From Fibrobacter succinogenes (GTDB lineage Bacteria; Fibrobacterota; Fibrobacteria; Fibrobacterales; Fibrobacteraceae): DNA of 64,000 bases. The translations under genes and the position numbers were made by a program. Below the pieces are notes generated by a model. It ran no database searches, had not been told where the DNA came from, and worked only from the letters and a program-made list of their open reading frames with translations. Of this stretch, positions 32,692 to 40,945 are shown one piece after another (positions within the stretch are counted from its first letter, which is position 1; every line of letters starts with the position of its first letter). The DNA is taken from the NCBI GenBank assembly GCA_902779055.1, contig CACZAD010000003.1, positions 1 through 64,000 of the forward strand. The letters run 5' to 3'.

Positions 32692-34377
32692 CTAATGCAA
32701 TACGACTTTGCGGTATGTGTCGAAAGAAGCCCACTTGCGGAAGAATTCTTCACGACCTGCGATACCTGCTTTTTCGTATTCGGCTAACAACTGCTTTACG
32801 TCTTCATTGGAATGGACTTTGATTTCAAAGCCGCGTCCGTTGATGACGGGAACATTGCCGTAGCGGTAATCTCCTGCCGTAGTGATTTCAGCAATGCGCT
32901 TGCCGCGAACCTTGACGGCGATACTGTCACGCAAAATGATAATGTCGAAATCGTCGGGGTAGTGGTAGCTTTCACCAACGGTAGGAATTTCGTCGCCGAC
33001 GGTGTAGTGCTGCTTTACGGGCTGTTGCTTTACCACGGAGAGCGTTGATGTGTCGTAGAAGAATTCTTCAAAGATTTCTCCGCGTCCATGGCGCTCGCCT
33101 TGTACGAATGCAGCCTTTTCGTTAGATTGAAGCTGCTTTTCGTAGAGTCCTTCGACTACGCCGCAGGCAGATGTTGCATGCGTTACGCGGTCAATAAGAA
33201 TGAGCTCGCCAAGAGTTTTGTGCTTTTCAAAAAGATCGACGACAATGGCTTCGGCAAAGACGATTTCTACAACTGCAATTCCGTTTTTGCTCAGGCTTTC
33301 TGTTTCTTGGTGCGTTCCCGTGTTCACATCAATGGAGTAGTCGATTTTTGTGAGTGTTCCAGGAATGATCTTTGTCCCGATTTTGACGAGATAATCTTTG
33401 CCGAGCGAAAGCGGTTCGTCATCCATCCACAAGAGCGAAGCCTTGATTTTCTTGTAGCTACCGAGGCTTGCGTCTCTGGCGAGAACACAACCTCTCGATA
33501 CATCGACTTCACGGTCAAGCGTAATTGTGACGGGCTCGCCGGCGTGGGCTTCCTCGACATTCTTGTTTGTGTAGAGAATGCTTTTGACGGATGCTTTTTC
33601 GTAGCTCGGGAGGGACTTGATGACATCGCCGACGCGAACCGTTCCCGATTCAATCTGTCCTTGGAATCCGCGGAATGTTCGGTCGGGGCGGCTCACGCGC
33701 TGCACGGGCATGTAAAAGCCCTTTTCTTGTGCTGAGCTAGATGTATCGACATTTTCAAGGTATTCAAGTAATGCAGGGCCTTGATACCATGGAATGTTTT
33801 TCGATTTGATGGTGACATTGTCACCTTCCGTTGCTGAAAGCGGAATGACCTGAATGTTGCTCAGGGAATGCGTCTGTGTAAGATCTGCAATTTGCACCTT
33901 GATTCGGTTGAACACTTCTTCGCTGTAGCCCACAAGATCCATCTTGTTCACGGCAAAGACGAAGTTGCGAATGCCCATCAGCTTGCAAATGCGAGCGTGT
34001 CTGCGAGTCTGTACGAGAACGCCTTGCGATGCATCCACGAGAATCACGGCGAGGTCGGCAAAAGATGCGCCCACCGCCATGTTGCGTGTATATTCTTCGT
34101 GCCCCGGCGTGTCCGCCACGATAAAGCTGCGGTGATCCGTTGTGAAATAGCGGTATGCGACATCAATGGTGATGCCCTGTTCGCGTTCGGCCATAAGGCC
34201 GTCGAGCAAAAGCGAATAGTCAATCTTTCCGCTACGGCTACCGACTTTACTGTCCAATTCCAAAGCCTTTTCCTGGTCGGCGTAGAGCAACTTGGAATCG
34301 TAAAGAATATGGCCGATAAGGGTTGATTTGCCATCGTCAACGCTACCGCAAGTAATAAACTTCAATAAACCTTTCAT
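32692..34377 (-). CDS. cysN: Sulfate adenylyltransferase GTPase subunit
   Basis: Works with CysD to make adenosine 5'-phosphosulfate from ATP and sulfate, driven by GTP. 561 residues: GTPase motifs CGSVDDGKST, DTPGHEEYTRN and VNKMDL, then EF-Tu-like domains 2 and 3. The chain is about 85 residues longer than E. coli CysN (475), with an extra C-terminal segment from about residue 445. No APS kinase domain is present, so the pathway goes through APS directly, consistent with the apr genes upstream. Fourth gene of the aprA-aprB-cysD-cysN operon. Confidence 0.94.
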   Translation of the reverse strand: MKGLLKFITCGSVDDGKSTLIGHILYDSKLLYADQEKALELDSKVGSRSGKIDYSLLLDGLMAEREQGITIDVAYRYFTTDHRSFIVADTPGHEEYTRNMAVGASFADLAVILVDASQGVLVQTRRHARICKLMGIRNFVFAVNKMDLVGYSEEVFNRIKVQIADLTQTHSLSNIQVIPLSATEGDNVTIKSKNIPWYQGPALLEYLENVDTSSSAQEKGFYMPVQRVSRPDRTFRGFQGQIESGTVRVGDVIKSLPSYEKASVKSILYTNKNVEEAHAGEPVTITLDREVDVSRGCVLARDASLGSYKKIKASLLWMDDEPLSLGKDYLVKIGTKIIPGTLTKIDYSIDVNTGTHQETESLSKNGIAVVEIVFAEAIVVDLFEKHKTLGELILIDRVTHATSACGVVEGLYEKQLQSNEKAAFVQGERHGRGEIFEEFFYDTSTLSVVKQQPVKQHYTVGDEIPTVGESYHYPDDFDIIILRDSIAVKVRGKRIAEITTAGDYRYGNVPVINGRGFEIKVHSNEDVKQLLAEYEKAGIAGREEFFRKWASFDTYRKVVLH

Positions 34378-34428
34378 TAGAAATAGCCCTCCCTCTTGCG
34401 GCGTTCCATGCTGCCGGCGGCTTCGTTG

Positions 34429-35235
34429 TCAATCAATGATTTCGTCAAGCGTCGTGGCTGTCGATTCTACGCCGCCAGTAAGCGGGTAGCAACCGAGCGT
34501 GCGGAAACGCACCGACTTGATTTCGGGCTTTTCGCCTTCGCGCAATGGGAATCGTTCGTCATCGACCATGATGATGTTGCCATCGCGCACCACGACTGGG
34601 CGCGGAGCCGCAAAGTAAAGCGGAACGATGTCGATGTTTTCGCGCTTGATGTACTGCCAAATATCTTTTTCGGTCCAGTTCGAAATCGGGAAAACGCGGA
34701 TGCTTTCGCCTTTGTTAATCTTGGTGTTGTAAAGCTTCCACATTTCTGGGCGCTGATTCTTTGGATCCCAGGCGTGGGCGGAATTGCGAAACGAGAATAT
34801 GCGTTCCTTGGCGCGGGATTTTTCTTCGTCGCGGCGTCCACCGCCAAATGCTGCTGTAAAACCGTACTTGTTCAGAGCCTGCTTCAAGGCTTGCGTCTTC
34901 ATGATGTCGGTGTAGGCCGAACCGTGGTCGAACGGGTTTATGCCTTGCTTGACGCCATCTTGGTTGATGTATTCCAGCATTTCGATGCCGAGCTTTTTCG
35001 CGATGTTGTCGCGGAACTCAATCATTTCGCGGAACTTCCATGTGGTGTTCACATGCAAGAACGGGAAGGGCGGCTTCTCGGGGTAGAATGCCTTGAGAGC
35101 CAAATGTAGCATGACGGAACTGTCCTTGCCAATCGAATACAGCATCACCGGCTTTTCGCATTCGGCAGCGACTTCGCGGATGATGTAGATGGCTTCGGCT
35201 TCCAGCTCGTCGAGGTGTGAAAATTCGCTCACTGT
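34429..35235 (-). CDS. cysD: Sulfate adenylyltransferase catalytic subunit
   Basis: 268 residues from a GTG at 35235. I prefer this start because AGGAG lies seven bases upstream and the aprB stop is only eight bases away; the frame opens earlier (TTG 35277) but that would overlap aprB by 35 bases and lacks a ribosome-binding site. PP-loop motif [15 protein letters not shown], and the family stretches [16 protein letters not shown] and [14 protein letters not shown]. Partner of CysN; the two genes are 51 bases apart. Confidence 0.94.
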   Translation of the reverse strand, partial: TVSEFSHLDELEAEAIYIIREVAAECEKPVMLYSIGKDSSVMLHLALKAFYPEKPPFPFLHVNTTWKFREMIEFRDNIAKKLGIEMLEYINQDGVKQGINPFDHGSAYTDIMKTQALKQALNKYGFTAAFGGGRRDEEKSRAKERIFSFRNSAHAWDPKNQRPEMWKLYNTKINKGESIRVFPISNWTEKDIWQYIKRENIDIVPLYFAAPRPVVVRDGNIIMVDDERFPLREGEKPEIKSVRFRTLGCYPLTGGVESTATTLDEIID

Positions 35236-35242
35236 GAAACTC

Positions 35243-35557
35243 CTAGTATTTGTTGGATTCTTTTGGGTCAATGTCAATGTGCTTTACGTTTCCGTCGGGA
35301 AATTCCACAATCCAGCGGTTAAGTCCATTGACTTTTTCGGTATGTACTTTGCTGCCCTTGCCGCCAATGTCTTCGCCGAGGAAGAATCGGATGGCGTGAA
35401 CGGGGCACTCCTTGATGCACGAAGTGCAACCCCAGCAATCTTTGGGGTACTTGATAAAGGCTTTTTTCTGTTCGTTAATCTTGATCAGCGTGCCGGGACA
35501 AACGTCGTGACATCTCCCGCAGCCGATGCAAATGTTTGGATCAATGTTGATGCTCAT
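35243..35557 (-). CDS. aprB: Adenylylsulfate reductase beta subunit
   Basis: 104-residue iron-sulfur protein that passes electrons to AprA for APS reduction to sulfite and AMP. Two [4Fe-4S] motifs: [11 protein letters not shown] and [11 protein letters not shown], with more cysteines of the pattern just after each. Shorter than the dissimilatory AprB (about 150), lacking most of the C-terminal tail. Its start overlaps the end of aprA by 17 bases, a sign of coupling. Confidence 0.92.
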   Translation of the reverse strand: MSINIDPNICIGCGRCHDVCPGTLIKINEQKKAFIKYPKDCWGCTSCIKECPVHAIRFFLGEDIGGKGSKVHTEKVNGLNRWIVEFPDGNVKHIDIDPKESNKY

Positions 35558-37258
35558 AATTCTTTTGCCCTTCTGCGGTAAGTTCGCGTGTGAAAGTCTT
35601 GATTTCGCCGTTGACTAAGCGGGAATTCACATACTTTCGCCAGTGAATGTTGTCTTTTTCGGGATAGTCCCAGTTTTCTGCAAAACTGTGCCAGCGTGTT
35701 TCGTGGCGTGTGGCGAGATGCGCGATGACGCTCTTGCAAACGGTGAGGCGTTCCTTTAGCTCGTAGATGTACATGACTTCTTGCAAGTCGGTGGCGCTAA
35801 GCTTGCCCGTAAGGCTTTCGATATCGTCAATTTTTTCTTTGGCGATATTGAGATGCTTTTCGGTATAGCCGTAGCCTGTCGTGATTCCGCCTGCATATTC
35901 GTCCATGGCGATTTGCATAGCTTCTTCAAGTTGCTCTGTCGTGTATAGCGAGTTTTTCTGCGATAGATATGTTTCGATTTCAGCGACGTGTCGGGCGATT
36001 TCTGCGTCTTTGATGGTTGCTTCGGCTGGCTCAGCAACCTTAAATCGTGCATCAGGTCCCTGAGCTTGCCGAGGGGCCGGTGAAGCCTTTATATATTCCA
36101 CAGCCGACTTTGCTGCAATTTCGCCTTCGGCAAGTGCGCCCGTTACATACTTTTGCGGGCAACCTCCGGCCACATCGCCTGCGGCGTAAAGCCCTTCGAT
36201 GCTTGTGGCGCGCTTGGTGTCGACCCAGTAACCGCTTGCTGTGTGGCCGCCTACAATGTAAGGCTCCGTACCTTCGATTTCCACATTTGCTTTGGAGGGC
36301 GTTTCGTTTTCAAGCCAACGAATTGTTTGCGAAGGAGCCATGTTCAGGTACGCCTTCAAAAGCGATTCTTCTTGTTCTGCCGAAATCCCTTCAGTTCTCA
36401 AATAGCATGGCCCACGACCTTCCAGATTTTCGGCGACGGTTCCGTAAACGCGTTCCGAAGTAGAAATGCCGTATTTCGTTTCGTAAACTTCTCCGAGCGA
36501 ATTGACCTGCTTGGCGCCCACGCCTTGCGCGAGTGTTCCTGTCGGTGCGATTGTATCCTTGCAACGGAGCGCGATGAATCGCATTTCGAATGTTGTCATT
36601 TCGGCGCCGTGGCGAATTCCCATGGCGTATCCGGCTCCCGTGTTGAATGGCGGGTACCACATTTTATGCCTTGAAAACCGGCAGCTCCGCCTGTCGCGAT
36701 AATGACGGCTTTGGCTTCAATCGCGTAAAATGTATCGTTCTCGATTCCAAAACCGTATGCACCATCGATTTTATTGTCGTGAACTGAAAAGTCAAAGATG
36801 TTGACATAATTCAAAACGGTCACATTGTTCAACTTCTTGACAGCATTGGCTAAAATCGGCTTGATGTTTTCGCCATTAATCTTGATATTACGATTTCCGC
36901 GCGTGACGTATTTGCCGTCCTTGTCCTTCAAAATAACAAGCCCAAGCTTTTCCAAGTGCGCCGTGATTTCGTTAAATCTTTCTGATATAGAATAAAGTAA
37001 ATCTTCGCGGACGATTCCATCGGCGTCTTTCTTTGCATATTCTACATAATCCTTGGGCTCGCGGCCTTCGGTGATGTAGGCGTTTAAAGCGTTTACGCCA
37101 GCGGCAAGGCAGCCACTGCGTTTGATATTCGCTTTTTCGACGATAAGAATTTTGAGGTCCGCTGCATTACTTGCGTTTTTTGCTGTAATTGCAGCATAGC
37201 AGCCTGCCGTTCCACCGCCAATAATCAATAAGTCTGTTTTTATTCGTTCTATCTTCAC
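35541..37258 (-). pseudogene. aprA: Adenylylsulfate reductase alpha subunit, frameshifted
   Basis: FAD enzyme reducing APS to sulfite. N-terminal part (37258 to about 36665; GTG start with GGAGG) has the FAD motif IIGGGTAGCYAA. It runs to GGAAG and then leaves frame. The remainder (about 36680 to 35541) is in another frame, beginning FSRHKMWYPPFNTGAGYAMG. Relatives read roughly GGAAG-LYRPNNPG-FSRHKMW, so about eight codons plus one base look deleted at the junction. The rest is intact. Near the C-terminal third, an in-frame palindromic repeat encodes RQAQGP...VAEPAEA. Either the gene is inactive in this strain or there is an assembly error. First gene of the apr-cysDN operon. Confidence 0.85.
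36020..36078. repeat. Palindromic repeat inserted in frame in aprA
   Basis: Shares TTCGGCTGGCTCA, ACCTTA and GGTCCCTGAGCTTG with the trpCF copy. It lies in a surface-like linker between the FAD domain and the helical C-terminal domain. Confidence 0.75.
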
Positions 37259-37285
37259 GGCGCCTCCGCATTTTCAAGTTCCGCA

Positions 37286-37345
37286 AATATAGAACGCGAC
37301 TTTTCAAACGTCCAATACTAAATTCATATCGCCGTTGATAGAAAA
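37286..37345 (-). promoter_or_regulatory. Sulfur-box promoter of apr-cysDN
   Basis: -35 TTGGAC (37310-37315), 18-base spacer, -10 TATATT (37286-37291), GAATTTAGTA upstream, CTATCAA farther out. Confidence 0.85.
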
Positions 37346-37399
37346 ATTGTATTAGAAAATCGAGCCCATCGTAAATAGGAAAAAGTTATATTTTGGCAT

Positions 37400-37963
37400 A
37401 TGGCATTATCGGCAAATATTACACGCGAAGGAGCGCTCGAACTCCTCAAAAAATACAACTCGGATCCCTTTCACCTTGAACATGGCGAAATCGTTGAGAA
37501 CACCATGCGCTATTTTGCACGTGAACTCGGCTATGGCGAAGACGAGGAATTTTGGGGAATTGTCGGCCTTTTGCACGACCTTGATTTTGAACAGTGGCCC
37601 GAACAGCACTGCATCAAGGAACGTGAACTTATGCAAGAAGCGGGTCTCTCTGAAGAACTCATTCACGCTACGACAAGTCACGGCTGGGCTATAACAGTCG
37701 ATGTGAAGCCCGAACACGAAATGGAAAAAGTCCTTTATGCCGTTGATGAATTGACGGGCCTGATTGGCGCTGTCGTGCTGATGCGTCCGTCAAAAAGCGT
37801 GCAAGATCTGGAACTGAAATCCGTGCTGAAAAAGTACAAGTCCCCGAAATTTGCCGCCGGTTGCTCCCGCGAAGTCATTGAACGCGGTGCAAATCTTTTG
37901 GGCTGGGAACTGAATGACTTGATTTCCCGCACGATTGCCGCACTCCGTACATTCAGACCGTAA
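37400..37963 (+). CDS. HD-domain hydrolase
   Basis: 187 residues. HD-type metal motif: His in FHLEHGEIV, then LLHDLDFE, then later His/Asp (TTSHGW, YAVDELTG). A metal-dependent phosphohydrolase of unknown substrate, similar to short HD proteins found across anaerobes. A TATATT lies about seven bases before the ATG and there is no Shine-Dalgarno, so the mRNA may be leaderless. It runs divergently from the aprA promoter and convergently with sbp 2. Confidence 0.85.
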   Translation: MALSANITREGALELLKKYNSDPFHLEHGEIVENTMRYFARELGYGEDEEFWGIVGLLHDLDFEQWPEQHCIKERELMQEAGLSEELIHATTSHGWAITVDVKPEHEMEKVLYAVDELTGLIGAVVLMRPSKSVQDLELKSVLKKYKSPKFAAGCSREVIERGANLLGWELNDLISRTIAALRTFRP

Positions 37964-37975
37964 TCCGAAAAAACG

Positions 37976-39004
37976 TTACTTCTTTTCGTAAATCTGGTCG
38001 AAAATCCCATACTCGAAAAAGTGCGTCTTCTGTGCATTTTCCCAACCGCCAAAATGCTCAATCGTAATCAGATTGACATTTTGGTCAAATTCTTTGTACT
38101 CGTCAAGAATCGCTTTGTTTGTCGGACGGTAATGATGCCTTGCCGCAATATGCTGCGCTTCGTCAGAGTATAGATAATTCAGGTATTCCGTCGCAAGTTT
38201 GCGCGTGTTGCGTTTGTCTACAATCTTATCTACAATCGCGACAGAAGGCTCTGCCAAAACGCTCACACTCGGCATCACGATTTCGTAATCCTTAGGATAG
38301 TCCTTGAGCGAAAGGAACGCCTCGTTTTCCCAAGATAGCAACACATCGCCCTTGCGCTCTTCAATGAACGTATTTGTAGAACCGCGCGCCCCCGAAGCGA
38401 GGTCAAGAACATTCTGGTATAGCTTCTTCATGAATCCCTTGATTTGCGCTTCGTCGCCGTTGAACTGCTTTTCTGCATAAGCCCAGGCCGCGAGATAATT
38501 CCAGCGCGCACCGCCCGAAGTTTTGGGATCTGGCGTGATGATGCCGATGCCATCCTTGACGAGATCGTTCCAGTCCCTGATTTTCTTGGGATTCCCCTTG
38601 CGCACGAGAAACACAATCGTCGAAGTGTAAGGAGCGCTGTTGCGCGGAAATTCCTTGACCCAGCCGTTTTCAATAAGCCCTGCGTCACGGACAATGTTCA
38701 CGTCGTATTCCAGCGCGAGCGTGACCACATCCGCTTCAAGCCCGTTCACCACCTCAAGCGCCTGCTTGCCCGAACCGCCATGAAACTGCGTGATTTTCAC
38801 ATCTTTGCCGGTCGCCTCTTTCCAATGCTTCATAAAAATATGATTGTAATTGGAATAGAACTCACGGGTCGGATCGTAAGATACATTAACAAGCGTGTTG
38901 TTCTCAATCTCAGGCGCTTTCTCCGAAGAGCAACCGAAAAAGCTAACGGTTCCCACCCAAAAAAACGCAACCGCGAGAGTCGTCTTGATGAAATTCTGAT
39001 TCAT
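37976..39004 (-). CDS. sbp: Sulfate-binding lipoprotein 2
   Basis: 342 residues, closely similar to Sbp 1 along its length (shared [29 protein letters not shown] and [18 protein letters not shown]-type stretches). Signal peptide with lipobox SFFGC. It has no sulfur-box promoter upstream, only a plain AT-rich stretch and a palindromic repeat, so it may be expressed differently or be selective for another oxyanion (thiosulfate, molybdate). Intact frame. Confidence 0.92.
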   Translation of the reverse strand: MNQNFIKTTLAVAFFWVGTVSFFGCSSEKAPEIENNTLVNVSYDPTREFYSNYNHIFMKHWKEATGKDVKITQFHGGSGKQALEVVNGLEADVVTLALEYDVNIVRDAGLIENGWVKEFPRNSAPYTSTIVFLVRKGNPKKIRDWNDLVKDGIGIITPDPKTSGGARWNYLAAWAYAEKQFNGDEAQIKGFMKKLYQNVLDLASGARGSTNTFIEERKGDVLLSWENEAFLSLKDYPKDYEIVMPSVSVLAEPSVAIVDKIVDKRNTRKLATEYLNYLYSDEAQHIAARHHYRPTNKAILDEYKEFDQNVNLITIEHFGGWENAQKTHFFEYGIFDQIYEKK

Positions 39005-39051
39005 GTAGCTTCATCCTTCTTGATGAGAATGATAGCAATATTTTTTTCGAT

Positions 39052-39134
39052 GTCACCCCGGACTTGTTCTCTTTGACCACTTATGCTTTAGCATTTATGT
39101 GGTTATGATCCGCGAATGGGGACGGGGTCGCCTA
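39052..39134. repeat. Palindromic repeat with a second element in its loop
   Basis: GTCACCCCGGA ... GGGGTCGCC arms enclose about 55 bases (GACCACTTATGC...ATGTGGTTATGATCCGCG) that recur, longer, inside the copy at 46716-46890. The inner part is itself a hairpin (ATGCTTTAGCAT). Confidence 0.65.
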
Positions 39135-39204
39135 TTTCAATATGAATTTATTTTATAATAAGGAAGGGGGAGGCTGGTGAAATTTTTGCTGCATAATAAA
39201 CTAA

Positions 39205-39232
39205 AAACGCTCCGATTAATCGGAGCGTTTTT
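39205..39232 (-). terminator. Terminator after trpGD (bidirectional)
   Basis: Perfect inverted repeat AAACGCTCCG/CGGAGCGTTT with a six-base loop and A/T runs on both sides. Ends the trpE-GD unit. Confidence 0.8.
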
Positions 39233-39237
39233 CAATG

Positions 39238-39346
39238 GAGATTCCCGCTTACTTCGACTGCGCTCAGCACAGGCTTCGGCGGGAATGACATCTTGCTGTC
39301 ATGCCCGACGCCTGTCCTCGCTTGACGGGGATGATCGGGCATCTTC
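39238..39346. repeat. Two palindromic repeats after the trpGD terminator
   Basis: ATTCCCGC...GCGGGAAT arms enclosing CTTCGACTGCGCTCAG, then TGCCCGAC...GATCGGGCA arms. Same general class as the other repeats. With the 39052 copy they fill the 344-base gap between sbp 2 and trpGD; I see no gene there. Confidence 0.65.
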
Positions 39347-39348
39347 CT

Positions 39349-40944
39349 TTACGAATTCGTCTCTTTCTTGACTTCTTCAATCTTCTTGAGGACCGAGCCG
39401 TCTTCCATCGCCTTGATGGCCTTGTCGAAGCCTTCCTTGATGCTAGCTGCCTTCTTGCTGATGTAAAGTGCAGCGCCTGCATTCAATGCGCAAGCGTACT
39501 TGATGCCCGGGCGGCCCTTGCCGTTCAAAACATTGAGAGCGAGATTGAAGTTGTCCACGCCCGTACCGCCTGCGAGGTCTTCAGGGTCCACAGCCGGGAC
39601 GCCGAATTCCTTCGGGTCGATGCGGTATTCGCGATATTCACCGTCTTCGAGGATTTCGGCAATGGTCGTCGGGACGCACGGAGAGATTTCGTCGTAGCCG
39701 TCATCAGAGATAGCGACCATGACACGCTTGGCACCGAGGAACTTTGCAGCCTTGGTGAACGGTTCCAGAATCGACTTGCTGTACACGCCGAGCATGAGGT
39801 ACTTGGCTTCGGCCGGGTTCGTGAGAGGTCCGAGCAAGTTCATGATGGTTTTGACGCCGAGGGCACCGCGAACCGGGCCGGCAAAGCGCATGGCGCTGTG
39901 GTAGACCGGAGCCATGAGGAACACGAAGTTCGTCTTGTCGATGACAGAAGCAGCCTTTTCCGGAGTCATGTCGAGCTTGAAGCCCGCTGCAGTGTAGAAG
40001 TCGGCAGCGCCAGACTTACTGGAAACAGCGCGGTTACCATGCTTTGCGACCTTGGCGCCACAGCTTGCAGCGATAAGGCCGGAGAGCGAACTCACGTTGA
40101 AGCTGCCCTTGCCGTCGCCACCGGTACCCACGATGTCGGTGAGCTCGTCGCCGCTGTATGGGAACTTGCGCTTCTTGCTGCTGAGTACCTTGGCACAGCC
40201 TGCAATTTCTTCGGTCACAGGGCCCTTGCTGGAAAGTGCGGTAAGGATTGCTGCCATCTGGCGTTCGTCCATGATACCGTCCGTCAAGTCTTCCATGAAC
40301 ATTTCGGCGGTTTCGCGAGTCAAATCCTTGCCTGCAGTAAGCGTGTTCAGGATTCCGCGGATATCGAGCGGTTCGCGACGGTAGTTGAGGAATGCCTTGA
40401 AAAATTCGTCGGCACGGCCGCTGGCGATAGATTCCGGGTGGAACTGCACGCCTTCAATGGGGAGCGTCTTGTGGCGAATGCCCATGATGTCGCCGTCGGT
40501 GGCGCGTGCGCTCACTTCGAAATCGCCCGGGAGCGTAGATTCGTCGATGACCAAGCTGTGGTAACGCGTAAAGATGTTCTTCTTGCCGATGGTGCGGAAA
40601 AGTCCCTTGCCGTCGAGGTCGATTTCTTCGGCAATGCCGTGCTTGATGAACTTGGCCTGCACAATCTTTGCGCCAAAGGCGTAACCGATAGCCTGGTGGC
40701 CGAGGCACACGCCCAAAATCGGGAGCTTGCCTGCAAAGTGCTTGATGGCTTCTACAGAGATGCCTGCGTCTTCCGGACGGCCCGGACCCGGGCTCACGAT
40801 GAGGCGGCTCGGGTTCAACTTTTCAATGTTTGCAATGGTGCATTCGCGGCTACGGAGCACGCGGATTTCTTCAGTAGTAATCTTGGCCAAAGCCTGATAA
40901 ACGTTGTAAGTAAAAGAATCGTAGTTATCGATAATGACGATCAT
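39349..40944 (-). CDS. trpGD: Anthranilate synthase glutaminase / anthranilate phosphoribosyltransferase fusion
   Basis: 531 residues from the ATG at 40944; the frame opens earlier but that overlaps trpE. About 1-195 is TrpG (class I glutamine amidotransferase: IDNYDSFTYN, oxyanion region SPGPGRPEDAG, catalytic Cys in GVCLGHQAIG, His and Glu in VQFHPES). About 200-531 is TrpD (GTGGDGKGSFNVSS, KHGNRAVSSKSGAAD, NLLGPLTNP). The same fusion is known in E. coli. It starts one base after the trpE stop, so the two are coupled and share the attenuated trpE promoter. Confidence 0.95.
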   Translation of the reverse strand: MIVIIDNYDSFTYNVYQALAKITTEEIRVLRSRECTIANIEKLNPSRLIVSPGPGRPEDAGISVEAIKHFAGKLPILGVCLGHQAIGYAFGAKIVQAKFIKHGIAEEIDLDGKGLFRTIGKKNIFTRYHSLVIDESTLPGDFEVSARATDGDIMGIRHKTLPIEGVQFHPESIASGRADEFFKAFLNYRREPLDIRGILNTLTAGKDLTRETAEMFMEDLTDGIMDERQMAAILTALSSKGPVTEEIAGCAKVLSSKKRKFPYSGDELTDIVGTGGDGKGSFNVSSLSGLIAASCGAKVAKHGNRAVSSKSGAADFYTAAGFKLDMTPEKAASVIDKTNFVFLMAPVYHSAMRFAGPVRGALGVKTIMNLLGPLTNPAEAKYLMLGVYSKSILEPFTKAAKFLGAKRVMVAISDDGYDEISPCVPTTIAEILEDGEYREYRIDPKEFGVPAVDPEDLAGGTGVDNFNLALNVLNGKGRPGIKYACALNAGAALYISKKAASIKEGFDKAIKAMEDGSVLKKIEEVKKETNS

Positions 40945-40945
40945 C

